Source: Anianibacter sp965662745
GTDB taxonomy: Bacteria; Pseudomonadota; Alphaproteobacteria; Rhodobacterales; Rhodobacteraceae
Direction: 5' to 3'
Length of the DNA: 64,000 bases
Assembly (NCBI GenBank): GCA_965662745.1
Contig: CBFIJK010000012.1
Location: 1 to 64,000, forward strand
Positions 17,333-26,146 of the stretch are shown piece by piece. How positions within the stretch are numbered: position 1 is the first letter of the stretch; each line of letters starts with the position of its first letter. The translations under genes were made by a program, and so were the position numbers. The notes under the pieces were generated by a model. The model saw only the letters and a list, made by a program, of their open reading frames with translations. It had not been told where the DNA came from and ran no database searches.

Positions 17333-18652
17333 ATGCAACTTCAGATTTCACAATTCGTCGGTCAACGCCAATCGGTTACGGTCAACGCACAATTGCAGCA
17401 AGCGATCTGCCTTCTGCAGTTGAGTAACCCCGAACTGTGCAGCTATCTCGATGGCGAGGCTGCTGAGAATCCTTTCTTCGAAGCGCAACGGCCTACCGCG
17501 CTACGCACTCTGGCAGAACGCGCCAAGACGGCAGCCGCCGCAGATTTCGATGATATCGGCGCACGGGTCGCGGATCATGCGCCCTCGCTCTATGCTCATG
17601 TCGCGCGTCAATTCGACATCATGTTCGCTGACCCGCGTGAACGGTTTGTTGCGGATGTTTTTCTCGAGGCGCTGGAACCCTCGGGGTGGCTTGGAGAGCC
17701 GCTTGACGAGATCGCATCGCGAGTTCGCATGTCAGAGGAAGAGTGCGAAGAGTTTCTGGCCCGCATCCAAGCGGTCGAACCTGCCGGTCTTTTCGCCCGT
17801 TCGCTGGCCGAATGCCTCGCGCTTCAGGCCGAAGACTCGGACGTGATGACACCGAAATTCCGGCGGCTTCTCGAAAACCTACCCAAGCTTGCGGCTGCCG
17901 ATCTTCCTGGCCTGTGCCGTGCATGCGAGGTCGACCTTCCAGAGTTGAAGGCCATGCTGCGTGAGCTGCGATCTTTCGAACCGAAGCCGGGCGTCGCCTT
18001 TGACGGGGGGCAACCCCCGCAGCGTGCCCCTGATCTGATCGTGACCGAGAATGACACCGGCTGGAACGTCGAGCTCAATCGCTCAACGCTTCCCGCTGTG
18101 AAGATCGACGAGGCCAAAGCCGCCGTGATGCGCGTAAACAATGATGCGCGGTCCTATGTGTCGGACCGGCTGTCCGCCGCGCGCTGGCTGCGCCGGGCGG
18201 TCGAGCACCGCAATCAAACCGCGCTCCTTGTCGGGAGCGAGATCGTGCGCCGCCAGACCGCTTTCTTGCGGCGCGGCCCGGCGCATATCGTGCCGATGAC
18301 GCTGCGCGAGGTGGCGGATGCAGTTGGCGTTCATGAAAGCACGGTGAGCCGCATCACGACAGGGATCCTGATCCAGACGCCGCAAGGCACTGTCGGTCTC
18401 AAGTCGTTCTTCTCGACCGCGCTGAGCACCGATGGCGACACCAACGCCTCGTCGGCGGCGGTGCGGCACCGGATCGCTGAACTGGTCAAGGCCGAGGATC
18501 CGGCTGCTCCGCTCAGCGATGATGCGATCGCGGCCGCGGTTGCATCGGAAGGCACGCATCTGGCGCGGCGGACGGTGGCGAAGTACCGCGATATGCTTGG
18601 TATCCCGTCCTCATTTCAGCGCCGCCGTCTGGCGCGGCTCAGAAAAGCCTGA
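17333..18652 (+). CDS. rpoN: RNA polymerase sigma-54 factor RpoN
   Basis: 439 residues from ATG 17333, which has GGAG seven bases upstream. All sigma-54 regions are present: the Gln/Leu-rich activator-interacting N-terminus (QLQQAICLLQLSNPEL, about 21-36), a core-binding middle, a helix-turn-helix (REVADAVGVHESTVSRI, about 322-340), and the RpoN box ARRTVAKYR near the C-terminus. R. sphaeroides has a flagellum-specific RpoN2 in the same place, and by position this copy is likely its equivalent, serving the sigma-54 promoters of this cluster. Confidence 0.95.
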   Translation: MQLQISQFVGQRQSVTVNAQLQQAICLLQLSNPELCSYLDGEAAENPFFEAQRPTALRTLAERAKTAAAADFDDIGARVADHAPSLYAHVARQFDIMFADPRERFVADVFLEALEPSGWLGEPLDEIASRVRMSEEECEEFLARIQAVEPAGLFARSLAECLALQAEDSDVMTPKFRRLLENLPKLAAADLPGLCRACEVDLPELKAMLRELRSFEPKPGVAFDGGQPPQRAPDLIVTENDTGWNVELNRSTLPAVKIDEAKAAVMRVNNDARSYVSDRLSAARWLRRAVEHRNQTALLVGSEIVRRQTAFLRRGPAHIVPMTLREVADAVGVHESTVSRITTGILIQTPQGTVGLKSFFSTALSTDGDTNASSAAVRHRIAELVKAEDPAAPLSDDAIAAAVASEGTHLARRTVAKYRDMLGIPSSFQRRRLARLRKA

Positions 18653-18664
18653 GCCCGCCGAAGC

Positions 18665-19339
18665 TCAGGCCGTCGACGCAGCGGGTTCTGAAGCTGATGT
18701 CGGCGCGTAGATCCAGCTGAGTGCGGGATCGAGAAGTTTCACCTCGGCGTGCACCCGCGGCTCTGAATGGGCCGCGAGCACCATGGAAAGATGCAGCCCG
18801 CGTTCTGTTCGGTCCTGGCGCAGTATGGAAAGACCGAATTTCCAATAGAACAGCCCGGTCAGAACCTGCACAGCAAGCGCAACGCCGAGCCCGGCGACAC
18901 AGGCGAAAATCGTCATCGCGCCCCATGCCGCAACATGGTGCCAAAGGCGCATCTGCAACAGCCAGAACGGTGCCGCGACAAGTGCGATGAGGGATCTTGT
19001 TGTCGGCAGCGCATCATAGACACCGTCGTCTCCGCGATAGATTTCCCAATTCCTGAGATATCTTGGATCGATCCGGACAAGTCCCGAGGTGTCGAGGGCA
19101 CCATTCTCGGGTTGCCACCTGCCAAGGCGGTCCGTGCTGGACAGCACGGTAATCCGGATGCCGTCGCGATCAAAGGTAAGCGCCCGCGTGCGGTCTGCCA
19201 TGAACCTCTCTCGGAGCTTGGATGAACTTCCATTGAACGCGATGCCATTCACGGCGACCAGGCGATCGCCGACGCGCAAGCCAAGCCTGGCGCCCTGCAA
19301 ATCGACATGGCTCAGCACAAGATGATGGGTGTCTGACAT
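18665..19339 (-). CDS. hypothetical PDZ-like membrane protein
   Basis: About 224 residues from the start at 19339. Residues about 10-45 (LGLRVGDRLVAVNGIAFNGSSSKLRERF) look like a PDZ core. One or two hydrophobic segments follow at about 118-165. No signal peptide precedes the PDZ-like part, so it is probably cytoplasmic. It lies 13 bases after the coiled-coil gene starting at 20069 and is convergent with rpoN. Function unknown; placement in the sigma-54 regulon suggests a motility role. Confidence 0.65.
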   Translation of the reverse strand: MSDTHHLVLSHVDLQGARLGLRVGDRLVAVNGIAFNGSSSKLRERFMADRTRALTFDRDGIRITVLSSTDRLGRWQPENGALDTSGLVRIDPRYLRNWEIYRGDDGVYDALPTTRSLIALVAAPFWLLQMRLWHHVAAWGAMTIFACVAGLGVALAVQVLTGLFYWKFGLSILRQDRTERGLHLSMVLAAHSEPRVHAEVKLLDPALSWIYAPTSASEPAASTA

Positions 19340-19352
19340 TGTTGTCTGCCTT

Positions 19353-20069
19353 TCACGGATAACTGAACGGGTTCGGAGCCGGGCGCGGTCGTACCGGAGC
19401 GCGGGCAGGGGCGGATTGTGGTCTTGGGGCGGGGCGTTCCTGCGCCGTGCTCGGCGCAGATGGGCTGGCCTCACGGTCTGGCGGGAGCCCGTCGGCAAGC
19501 ATTCGTGTCAACGCAAGCTGCAGATCGGATGCCCCCGAAATGATCGCCTCACGCGTTTCGGCGTGTTCTGCGGCCACCGCCTCAAGCATCTTTGAGCCGA
19601 ACTGGGCACTCATCCCGCTCGCTGTTTCGGACGTGCGTTGTAATTGGTCGCTGAGGTCTCCGCGCAAATTCTCGAGGCTTTCCTCGACCGCACCAAACCC
19701 CGCTTCGGTTTTGCTGGCCGCAGCTTCGACGGTGCCCGCCATGCCTTGGAGTTCGGACAGTGTGGTATCAAGCTGCTCGACCCGTTCCGAGAACAGCGCC
19801 AACGCCTCTATTTGGGTCTTTCGGGCAATCTCGAGGTCGGCGAGCGTTCTGAAATAGATCATGCCCGCACCGACAACGCAGACACCTGTGCCGATCACCA
19901 TGCCGAGGACGACAGGCCACATGCGGCTTGTGCTGTGTTGAAGCTGCTCGGTGGCATTCCGGGTTTCGGCGCGAAGCCCTTCGATTTCTTGCGTTGCATC
20001 GTTCGCGGCTTCAGCGGCTTCGATGGCAAGCCGGATGCTGGACTGAAGGTCTGGACTATTCTCGGTCAT
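19353..20069 (-). CDS. hypothetical membrane-anchored coiled-coil protein
   Basis: About 238 residues from the start at 20069. A short cytoplasmic segment with heptad character is followed by a membrane segment at about residues 51-72 (WPVVLGMVIGTGVCVVGAGMIYF), a long predicted coiled coil (about 75-170), and a Pro/Ala/Arg-rich tail. No known family. A sigma-54-like site lies upstream, and it probably forms an operon with the PDZ-like gene. It could be a scaffold or polar anchor, which is inference only. Confidence 0.7.
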   Translation of the reverse strand: MTENSPDLQSSIRLAIEAAEAANDATQEIEGLRAETRNATEQLQHSTSRMWPVVLGMVIGTGVCVVGAGMIYFRTLADLEIARKTQIEALALFSERVEQLDTTLSELQGMAGTVEAAASKTEAGFGAVEESLENLRGDLSDQLQRTSETASGMSAQFGSKMLEAVAAEHAETREAIISGASDLQLALTRMLADGLPPDREASPSAPSTAQERPAPRPQSAPARAPVRPRPAPNPFSYP

Positions 20070-20111
20070 GGGATCTCTCGGCAGTGCGGTTGGCCGTGTC
20101 GAAGGGGATTT

Positions 20112-20126
20112 GCATATTCCGTGCCA
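20112..20126 (-). promoter_or_regulatory. candidate sigma-54 promoter for the 20069 operon
   Basis: On the minus strand, TGGCAC, five bases, ATGC. One mismatch in the -12 half; GG and GC are conserved. Predicted leader about 31 bases. Confidence 0.6.
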
Positions 20127-20154
20127 GACCACCCCAGGAGTTGCTGCGCGCTGC

Positions 20155-20181
20155 TAAATCAAACGGTGTTGCCACCGTTGT
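20155..20181 (+). promoter_or_regulatory. candidate sigma-28 promoter for the 20234 gene
   Basis: TAAA, 15 bases, ACCGTTGT, one base off the GCCGTT core of the flagellin promoter. It lies about 45 bases from the ATG at 20234. Confidence 0.4.
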
Positions 20182-20233
20182 CTGGATCACAGGAACGGCC
20201 GATCCAGCCGCAGACACTGAAACGGAGGCAGAA

Positions 20234-20785
20234 ATGCAAAGCATCGAGACACTTGAGACGGCTGAAGTATTCGGCACCGAGTCGCCGCACGGGATTGTCC
20301 CGTTCGCACTCATGGAAATTGGGCAACGCAGCTTCGAGATCGCCGAGGACGCGGCAGATGAATCCCTGCTGTTTCGCAGCGGGTCCGATCTGAACTGGAT
20401 GCGCCTAGAGCGAAACCGCGAGAATGGCTGGACGCTCATCGCGTCCGAGATCGTGCTGACCGATCCGGATGCGATGGACCATTTTCTTCAGACCTATCTT
20501 CTTCGCCTCGATGGCGAATTCGACGCGCCCGGCGTCGTCACCCTCGTGTTGCTCGAGACCAGCTTCAACTTGCGCTATGATGAATCTGGCCTTTGGGTCG
20601 AGCGGGGTTCGGACTGGGTCAAGGCGGACGGGTTGGGTGTGTCTTCACCCGCGATCTCGGGGCGCAAGCGTTGCCATATCGCGCTGCTCAAGACGTTCCC
20701 GGATCTTCCTGACCGGTTTGCGATCGCGGTTCGGGATTGGTCCGAACGAATTGCGAAGGGCAGCCGGGTCAAACCGCTCTTGTGA
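20234..20785 (+). CDS. hypothetical protein
   Basis: About 183 residues from ATG 20234, which has a strong GGAGG upstream. Soluble, acidic, without signal or membrane segments. No family recognised; the sequence is a mixed alpha/beta pattern (MRLERNRENGWTLIASEIVLTDPD, VVTLVLLETSFNLRYDESGLWVERG). It is divergent from the coiled-coil operon and convergent with the small gene after flhB. A sigma-28-like upstream site hints at a late flagellar gene. Confidence 0.65.
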   Translation: MQSIETLETAEVFGTESPHGIVPFALMEIGQRSFEIAEDAADESLLFRSGSDLNWMRLERNRENGWTLIASEIVLTDPDAMDHFLQTYLLRLDGEFDAPGVVTLVLLETSFNLRYDESGLWVERGSDWVKADGLGVSSPAISGRKRCHIALLKTFPDLPDRFAIAVRDWSERIAKGSRVKPLL

Positions 20786-20791
20786 TTGCAA

Positions 20792-20989
20792 TCAGTCGCG
20801 TGACCCAAGCAGTTGCGCGATCGGATGACGAAGAGCCGCCAGAAGACAACTTCCGCCGCAGAGCCAGAGAGCTGCGGCGGCAACGCCCACGCTTTGAATG
20901 GCGGCATCGCAAAGCCAAAGGCCTGATCCGAGGAACGCGAGCGTGGATATGAGATCGCCTGTGCTTGTTTTCGTGCGGTTTCGTCTCAT
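20792..20989 (-). CDS. small membrane protein downstream of flhB
   Basis: 65 residues with two hydrophobic stretches (about 12-32 and 35-58) in a hairpin pattern. The ATG overlaps the flhB stop (ATGA), so it is probably translated by coupling. No family recognised. It closes the fliK-flhB operon. Confidence 0.6.
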   Translation of the reverse strand: MRRNRTKTSTGDLISTLAFLGSGLWLCDAAIQSVGVAAAALWLCGGSCLLAALRHPIAQLLGSRD

Positions 20990-22140
20990 GGCAGGTCTCC
21001 TGTCTGAAGGTTCCCGTTGGCGTCGAACCTAAGCGGGTCGGGAATGTCGATGTCGGGAAGATCGGCGGCCATGCCGCGGTCGAGCCGCCAGACATGGGCG
21101 AGAAGTATCGCGACCGCGTTGTATAGCTCGAACGGGATCGGGCCGCCGAGATCGCCGACGTAGTAGAGTGCGCGGGCCAGAGGCGGGGCCTCGATCCGGG
21201 GCACCATTGCTGTGTCGGCGCGTTCGATCACCTGCAACGCCATGCCGCCGCGGCCCATCGCGACGATGACCGGCGCTTCTGATGTGCCGGGATCGTAGCG
21301 TAGCGCGACGGCGAAATGGGTGGGGTTGGTCACGATGGCGGTGGCAGTCGGCACATCATCAAGTGCCTTTCGCTCCTTCGCGCCGCGAGACGCCTCCAGC
21401 TGGCGGCGCCGTATCGCGCCTTTCAATTCTGGCGAGCCCTCGCTCTCCTTGAACTCTTCCTTGATTTCCTGACGGGACATCATCAGCTTTTTGCGCATCG
21501 ACACGATTTGCCACGCCAGGTCAGCGCCTGCGACGATGGCCAGCGCGACCATCATCGCGAAACCGACCCGCGCGAGTGTCGCACCGACCAGCACCAAAGC
21601 GTCGCCGGTCGCCATCGCGCCCGATCCCACCAGCGCGTCCAGTTGCGGCAGAAGTGCGAGGATCGCCGCACTGAGGATCAGCCCGGTCTTTAGGACCGCC
21701 TTGCCGAGTTCGACGATCGAGCGCATCGAAAACATCCGGCCAAATCCGGCCATCGGATTGAGCTTTTCGAACTTGAACCCGAGGGCCTGCGTGGAGAACA
21801 CAAGGCCGCCGCTCGCCATCTGCGTTGCCAGAATGACGCCGATCAGCGGCAGGCCAAGCGCAAGTCCCGAGATCAGCAGCCATGTACCGGCCTGTTTGAG
21901 CCGTGCAAAGGCGATGGGATCGAGGTCGGTGCCAGCAGGAAGAACCAGCTCAGCGCCCCAAAGCGCGACAAGCCATTGCCACCCCAAGGTTGCAGCATAA
22001 AGGATCGCAGCCCCCCCAAGCGTCGTCGTGAACACGAACAACTCGCGCGAGGTGAGGACCTGACCCTTGCTGCGTGCGTCGTCGCGGCGTTTCTGGGTCG
22101 GCTCTTCCGTGCGTTCCTGACCGTCTTCTCCCTCAGCCAC
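20986..22140 (-). CDS. flhB: flagellar export apparatus protein FlhB
   Basis: 384 residues, four membrane segments, then a cytoplasmic domain. Export gate component that switches substrate class after autocleavage; the NPTH cleavage motif is present (TNPTHFAVALRYDP, about residues 263-276). Starts with the usual GQERTEEPTQKRRDDARSKGQV. Overlaps the end of fliR by eight bases. Confidence 0.96.
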   Translation of the reverse strand: MAEGEDGQERTEEPTQKRRDDARSKGQVLTSRELFVFTTTLGGAAILYAATLGWQWLVALWGAELVLPAGTDLDPIAFARLKQAGTWLLISGLALGLPLIGVILATQMASGGLVFSTQALGFKFEKLNPMAGFGRMFSMRSIVELGKAVLKTGLILSAAILALLPQLDALVGSGAMATGDALVLVGATLARVGFAMMVALAIVAGADLAWQIVSMRKKLMMSRQEIKEEFKESEGSPELKGAIRRRQLEASRGAKERKALDDVPTATAIVTNPTHFAVALRYDPGTSEAPVIVAMGRGGMALQVIERADTAMVPRIEAPPLARALYYVGDLGGPIPFELYNAVAILLAHVWRLDRGMAADLPDIDIPDPLRFDANGNLQTGDLP

Positions 22141-22936
22141 CGGACGCCTCCATCAGCATCGTTTCGACGGCGTCCAGCGCGTCGCCGACCAGATCGGTGA
22201 AGACGGGGGCCTGTGCGGGGACGGTGATCAGAAGCAGGACGACTGTCGTCGACATTGTCAGCGGAAAGCCGAACGAGAAGATGTTCAGTTGTGGAGCAGA
22301 GCGAGTGATCAAGCCGATCACGATATTGACGATCAACAGGATCGAGACGAGCGGCATCATCAAACGTGCGGCGAACCCGAACATGGCGCTACCTGCTGCC
22401 TGTCCCGCCGCGATCAGCGCTGTGCCGTCGACGCCTTGGCCGGGCGGAAGGTAGCGCAGGCTGTCGATGACAAGCCCCAGCGCGATAAGATGACCGTCGA
22501 GCGACACGAAGACCGCCAGTAGGAACATCCCGAGAAACTGGCTGATCACCGGCGACTGGCTGCCGCTGGCCGGGTCGATTTGGGCGGCGAAGCCAAGCCC
22601 GGCCGTCGCCGCGATCATGTCGCCGGCCATGACGGCGGCTGCAAAGATCACTTGCAGCAAAAGTCCGCAGGCCACCCCGATTGCAAGTTCTGCGATGACC
22701 CAGCGAATGGCGCCCAACTGGCCAAGTGTTTCTGGCTCCGGCAACTCGGCGGTGGCCATGACCGGAAGGGCAAGAACGGCGGCAAAGACGATCCGCACCG
22801 GCAGTGGCACGAACCGCGCCGAAAACAGCGGCGATGCCACCACGAACGCGCCGACGCGCAGCATCGCGTAGAGGTACTGAATCGCCAGGCCGGTGATATC
22901 GGCCAGTTCCAGCCCGGGGATCGCTTCCGCTCCCAT
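22133..22936 (-). CDS. fliR: flagellar export apparatus protein FliR
   Basis: 267 residues, strongly hydrophobic, about six membrane segments. Family features: LRVGAFVVASPLFSARFVPLPVRIVFA and the FSFGFPLTMSTTVVLLLITVP region. Lies one base after fliQ. Confidence 0.94.
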   Translation of the reverse strand: MGAEAIPGLELADITGLAIQYLYAMLRVGAFVVASPLFSARFVPLPVRIVFAAVLALPVMATAELPEPETLGQLGAIRWVIAELAIGVACGLLLQVIFAAAVMAGDMIAATAGLGFAAQIDPASGSQSPVISQFLGMFLLAVFVSLDGHLIALGLVIDSLRYLPPGQGVDGTALIAAGQAAGSAMFGFAARLMMPLVSILLIVNIVIGLITRSAPQLNIFSFGFPLTMSTTVVLLLITVPAQAPVFTDLVGDALDAVETMLMEASGG

Positions 22937-22937
22937 A

Positions 22938-23204
22938 TCAGTTCAGCGTCGCGATCGTGTCGAAGACGAGGGCGAAATAGTCGGACAACGTCGTCAGCAT
23001 GTAGCTGGCGACCAGCGCCATCGTGATCATCACCACGGCGAGTTTCGGCACGAAGCTCAGCGTCGCTTCGTTGATCGACGTCGCAGCTTGCAGAATGCCG
23101 ATGACAAGGCCGACGACCAGTGTGACGACAAGGATCGGTCCCGCGACTAGGAGGATGTTCCAGTACGCCACTTGCAGATGTTCGATGTTCTCTTCGAGTG
23201 TCAT
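22938..23204 (-). CDS. fliQ: flagellar export apparatus protein FliQ
   Basis: 88 residues with two membrane segments and the FliQ signature GLVIGILQAATSINEATLSFVPKL. Export gate core component. Confidence 0.96.
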   Translation of the reverse strand: MTLEENIEHLQVAYWNILLVAGPILVVTLVVGLVIGILQAATSINEATLSFVPKLAVVMITMALVASYMLTTLSDYFALVFDTIATLN

Positions 23205-23207
23205 GGC

Positions 23208-23942
23208 CTAGATCCCTTGAAAGCTTCCGGCGAGTGACCCCATCGTCAGCGCCCAGCCATCGACCAGCACGAACAGCAGCAGCTTGAAGGGCAGGGACAC
23301 GAGGATTGGGGACAGCATCATCATGCCGAGCGACATCAGGATCGAGGCGATCACCATGTCGATCACGAGGAAGGGCAGGAAGATCAGGAACCCGATCTGG
23401 AAAGCCGTCTTCATCTCGGACGTCAGGTAGGCTGGAAGAAGGATCGAAAGTGGAACGTCTGCATCTGCCTCGAACGGGCCGGTATCGGCGAGGTTTGAGA
23501 ACATGATCAGATCGTTCTGACGAGTGTTCGACAGCATGAATTCCGAAAGGATCTCACGCGCATTGGCGAGCGCCGGTTCCGCGGGCAGCTGGCCGTCGAG
23601 ATAAGGGGACAGCGCTTCTGCGTCCAATTCGAGAAGCACCGGCTGCATCACGAAGAAGCTGAGAAACAGCGCCAACGCCACAAGCACCTGGTTCGGCGGC
23701 GTCTGCTGGGTCCCCAGCGCCTGGCGCAGGATCGACAGCACGATGATGATGCGGGTGAACGCGCTCATCCCCAGAACGAGGGATGGCAGGACCGTGATCG
23801 CCGTCATCAATGCAAGAATTTGCAAGGACAGCGAATAGGTTCGCGCGCCCTCTTCGCCGCTCAGGGTGAGTGCGGGAATGCCTTGTGCGGCCGCCAGCGA
23901 CGGCAGGGTGCAAAACGCAAGGATCAGAACAAGGCGGATCAT
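23208..23942 (-). CDS. fliP: flagellar export apparatus protein FliP
   Basis: 244 residues with a cleavable signal (first 20 residues, ending LAAA). Core of the FliPQR gate. Diagnostic stretches: RIIIVLSILRQALGTQQTPPNQVLVALALFLSFFVM and FLIFLPFLVIDMVIASILMSLGMMMLSP. Overlaps the fliO stop by four bases. Confidence 0.97.
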   Translation of the reverse strand: MIRLVLILAFCTLPSLAAAQGIPALTLSGEEGARTYSLSLQILALMTAITVLPSLVLGMSAFTRIIIVLSILRQALGTQQTPPNQVLVALALFLSFFVMQPVLLELDAEALSPYLDGQLPAEPALANAREILSEFMLSNTRQNDLIMFSNLADTGPFEADADVPLSILLPAYLTSEMKTAFQIGFLIFLPFLVIDMVIASILMSLGMMMLSPILVSLPFKLLLFVLVDGWALTMGSLAGSFQGI

Positions 23943-24232
23943 GCTGGGTCCGCCTCGGTCTCAAGATGGACGATCTCAAGCCCGCCGCGCCGACCCGCGA
24001 CGATCAGCATCCTGCGCGTCTCGACCTCGACGAGATAGGCGCGTGCATCGGCCCCAAGCGCCGTTGCTGCAGTGCAGGTGATCGGACGCGCCACGGCGAT
24101 GCGTCCCGAAAGCTGGCCCGAATAGCGGCGGATCAATAACCCGGCGGCGATCAGCGCGCCGAGGAAAAGCGCGGTGATGATCGTTTCAGTCGCAAGTCCG
24201 TCCATGGCAAGGCGTTCCGTGAGTTGTGACAT
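23939..24232 (-). CDS. fliO: flagellar biosynthesis protein FliO
   Basis: 97 residues. One membrane segment (about 17-36) followed by a short beta-rich cytoplasmic domain (TAATALGADARAYLVEVETRRMLIVAGRRGGLEIVHLE), as in FliO, which helps FliP assemble. Divergent in sequence; identity rests on the fold pattern and position between fliN and fliP. Confidence 0.8.
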   Translation of the reverse strand: MSQLTERLAMDGLATETIITALFLGALIAAGLLIRRYSGQLSGRIAVARPITCTAATALGADARAYLVEVETRRMLIVAGRRGGLEIVHLETEADPA

Positions 24233-24268
24233 TCACAGAAAGAGCAGCATATTCCGTGCCAAGAGCGG

Positions 24269-24580
24269 TCAAAGGGTCTCGATACGATCCTTGGGATCGA
24301 CGATCTCTCCGAAACGGATTCCAAAGCGTTCTCCGACAACCACAACTTCGCCGCGCGCGATCTGTGTACCGTTCACGAGGATATCCAGCGGATCGCCCGC
24401 CATCCGGTCCAGTTCGATGACCGCACCCTCGTTGAGACGCAGCAGTTCCTCGATGGTCAGGCGGGTTCGCCCGACCTCGACCGTCATTGCGACCTTGACC
24501 TTTGCAAGGCGGCCCAGAGAAGGCGCCGGAACGACAGGCGCGTCCGGGGTGAGGGCGGTTTCGGCGGTTTCTTCAGTCAT
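24269..24580 (-). CDS. fliN: flagellar motor switch protein FliN
   Basis: 103 residues from the start at 24580; the longer frame runs into fliM. SpoA domain in the C-terminal two thirds (VAMTVEVGRTRLTIEELLRLNEGAVIELDRMAGDPLDILVNGTQIARGEVVVV). C-ring component. Overlaps the end of fliM by eight bases. Confidence 0.95.
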   Translation of the reverse strand: MTEETAETALTPDAPVVPAPSLGRLAKVKVAMTVEVGRTRLTIEELLRLNEGAVIELDRMAGDPLDILVNGTQIARGEVVVVGERFGIRFGEIVDPKDRIETL

Positions 24581-25559
24581 CTTGACCTCGTGGGATGGAA
24601 AGGGAGCGGCCAAGGCTGACCGCGGACCGACCGGCGACATCGCCGAGTTCGGCTTCGAACAAGGGCTGGCCTTCGACAAGGAGCCGCAAATCCGGCGCAA
24701 TGGTGAACGGCAGGGTCGAGCCCTCGGTGGCCGTGTCGATCATGGAAAGCGGCACGACCGGTTCGCAGAGTTGGGCGGTGACATCGAGGGGTATTGCAAG
24801 CACGGCCTGTTCAAGACGAGAGCGCCAAAGTTTGTCCTCTGCGATGACATCCGATTGCGTGCGCGACCGAAGCTGCGGCGCAATGGCTTTCAGAGATTGC
24901 AGCGGGTAGATGACGTCGATGTTCGCCGGATCAGTGCCGGGAAGCTGGATGATGAACGAACAGCAGATCACCATGTCCTTGGCATCGACGAAGGTTGCAA
25001 ATTGCAGGTTCTCTTCTCGGCCCTGGACCTCGAAGCTTAGCGGCATCAGATCGCGCCAGGCCTGGGACAGCGCAGAATTCAGCCCATCGGTCAGGATTTC
25101 GATCACCCTTGTCTCGGTGGCGGTGAACTCGGTTCGCCGCTGCGGGCTGTTCGTGATGTCGCCGCCGAAATAGGCGTCAGTCAGAAGCGAGACGAACGAT
25201 GGCTCAAGCGCGATCATCTGTAGGCCGCGCAACTCTTCGATGCGGCTGGTGGTCAGCGAGATGAAATTGTCCTGTTCGTCGCTGTAGCGCGCAAAGGTCT
25301 TTATTTCCGGGGGGAAGCCCGAAATTCGCGGCTGAAACCTCAGGAACGGCTGGAACACGGTCCGCGCGATACGGCAAAACCGTTCGTTGACGATGCGAAG
25401 CCCGTGATAATCGCCCAGCATTGCCTGATTGTCGCGACCGAACTTGTAGGCCTTGACCTTGGTTCCACCCTCCGCCGGATCGCTATCAAGGCTCTTCAGC
25501 CCGTCGACAAGCGCGGCGACTTCGCTTCGGGACAGTTTTGTGCGGGGAGACGCAGCCAT
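24573..25559 (-). CDS. fliM: flagellar motor switch protein FliM
   Basis: 328 residues. The N-terminal KLSRSEVAALVDGL (about 8-21) resembles the CheY-P-binding peptide of FliM (LSQDEIDALL). A middle CheC-like domain and a C-terminal SpoA domain follow. Component of the C ring where CheY signals arrive. Confidence 0.92.
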   Translation of the reverse strand: MAASPRTKLSRSEVAALVDGLKSLDSDPAEGGTKVKAYKFGRDNQAMLGDYHGLRIVNERFCRIARTVFQPFLRFQPRISGFPPEIKTFARYSDEQDNFISLTTSRIEELRGLQMIALEPSFVSLLTDAYFGGDITNSPQRRTEFTATETRVIEILTDGLNSALSQAWRDLMPLSFEVQGREENLQFATFVDAKDMVICCSFIIQLPGTDPANIDVIYPLQSLKAIAPQLRSRTQSDVIAEDKLWRSRLEQAVLAIPLDVTAQLCEPVVPLSMIDTATEGSTLPFTIAPDLRLLVEGQPLFEAELGDVAGRSAVSLGRSLSIPRGQDD

Positions 25560-25564
25560 TTTGG

Positions 25565-26134
25565 TTACTGCAATACGAAGGAAGGGAAGAAGACATCTTC
25601 GATGCCGCCAAACCCTTCGAGGCTTTCAAGGCGCGCATTCATCGCATCACGCAACTGGATCGCAAGAGCGTCGCGGCCTTCCTTGCCAGTGATCTCTTCT
25701 TCGCTGACCCCGCCGAGGATGGCGAGCATGTCGGACCGAAGTGCCATCGCATGTGTTTCGACATACTGGATCACCGTTTCATCGTACTGGGTCGAGACGC
25801 CGATGCCGATCTGTGCGAACCGGCGAGACCCCTTGAGGTTCGTCGTCAGGGGATCGGGGAATTCGTAGTAGCTGGTTTGGAACAGCTCTTCCTCGGGCAG
25901 GGCCTTGACCTTCTTGGACGGCTCGCCCGCGCCGTCTGTCATCGCGTTTTCCTCGGAATTCGCACGGTCCAAGAGGCGCAGCACCTCGTCAGAGGGCGAG
26001 GGACGTTCCCCGGCCATGTAGGTTCCAGCGCCAAAGCCGGCACCGGCCAGAACGCAGGCGCCGACCGTCAGGCCGAGAATGCGTTTCATCTTGCCTTTGC
26101 GGGGAGGCGCGTCGGGGGGTTCGATATTGCTCAT
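25565..26134 (-). CDS. fliL: flagellar basal body-associated protein FliL
   Basis: 189 residues. One membrane segment at about residues 18-38, a variable linker, then the periplasmic FliL domain (about 85-189) ending in the typical DVFFPSFVLQ. FliL associates with the stator and is essential for swimming in R. sphaeroides. Lies 12 bases after fliK and five before fliM. Confidence 0.92.
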   Translation of the reverse strand: MSNIEPPDAPPRKGKMKRILGLTVGACVLAGAGFGAGTYMAGERPSPSDEVLRLLDRANSEENAMTDGAGEPSKKVKALPEEELFQTSYYEFPDPLTTNLKGSRRFAQIGIGVSTQYDETVIQYVETHAMALRSDMLAILGGVSEEEITGKEGRDALAIQLRDAMNARLESLEGFGGIEDVFFPSFVLQ

Positions 26135-26146
26135 CGTCGGCTCTTT

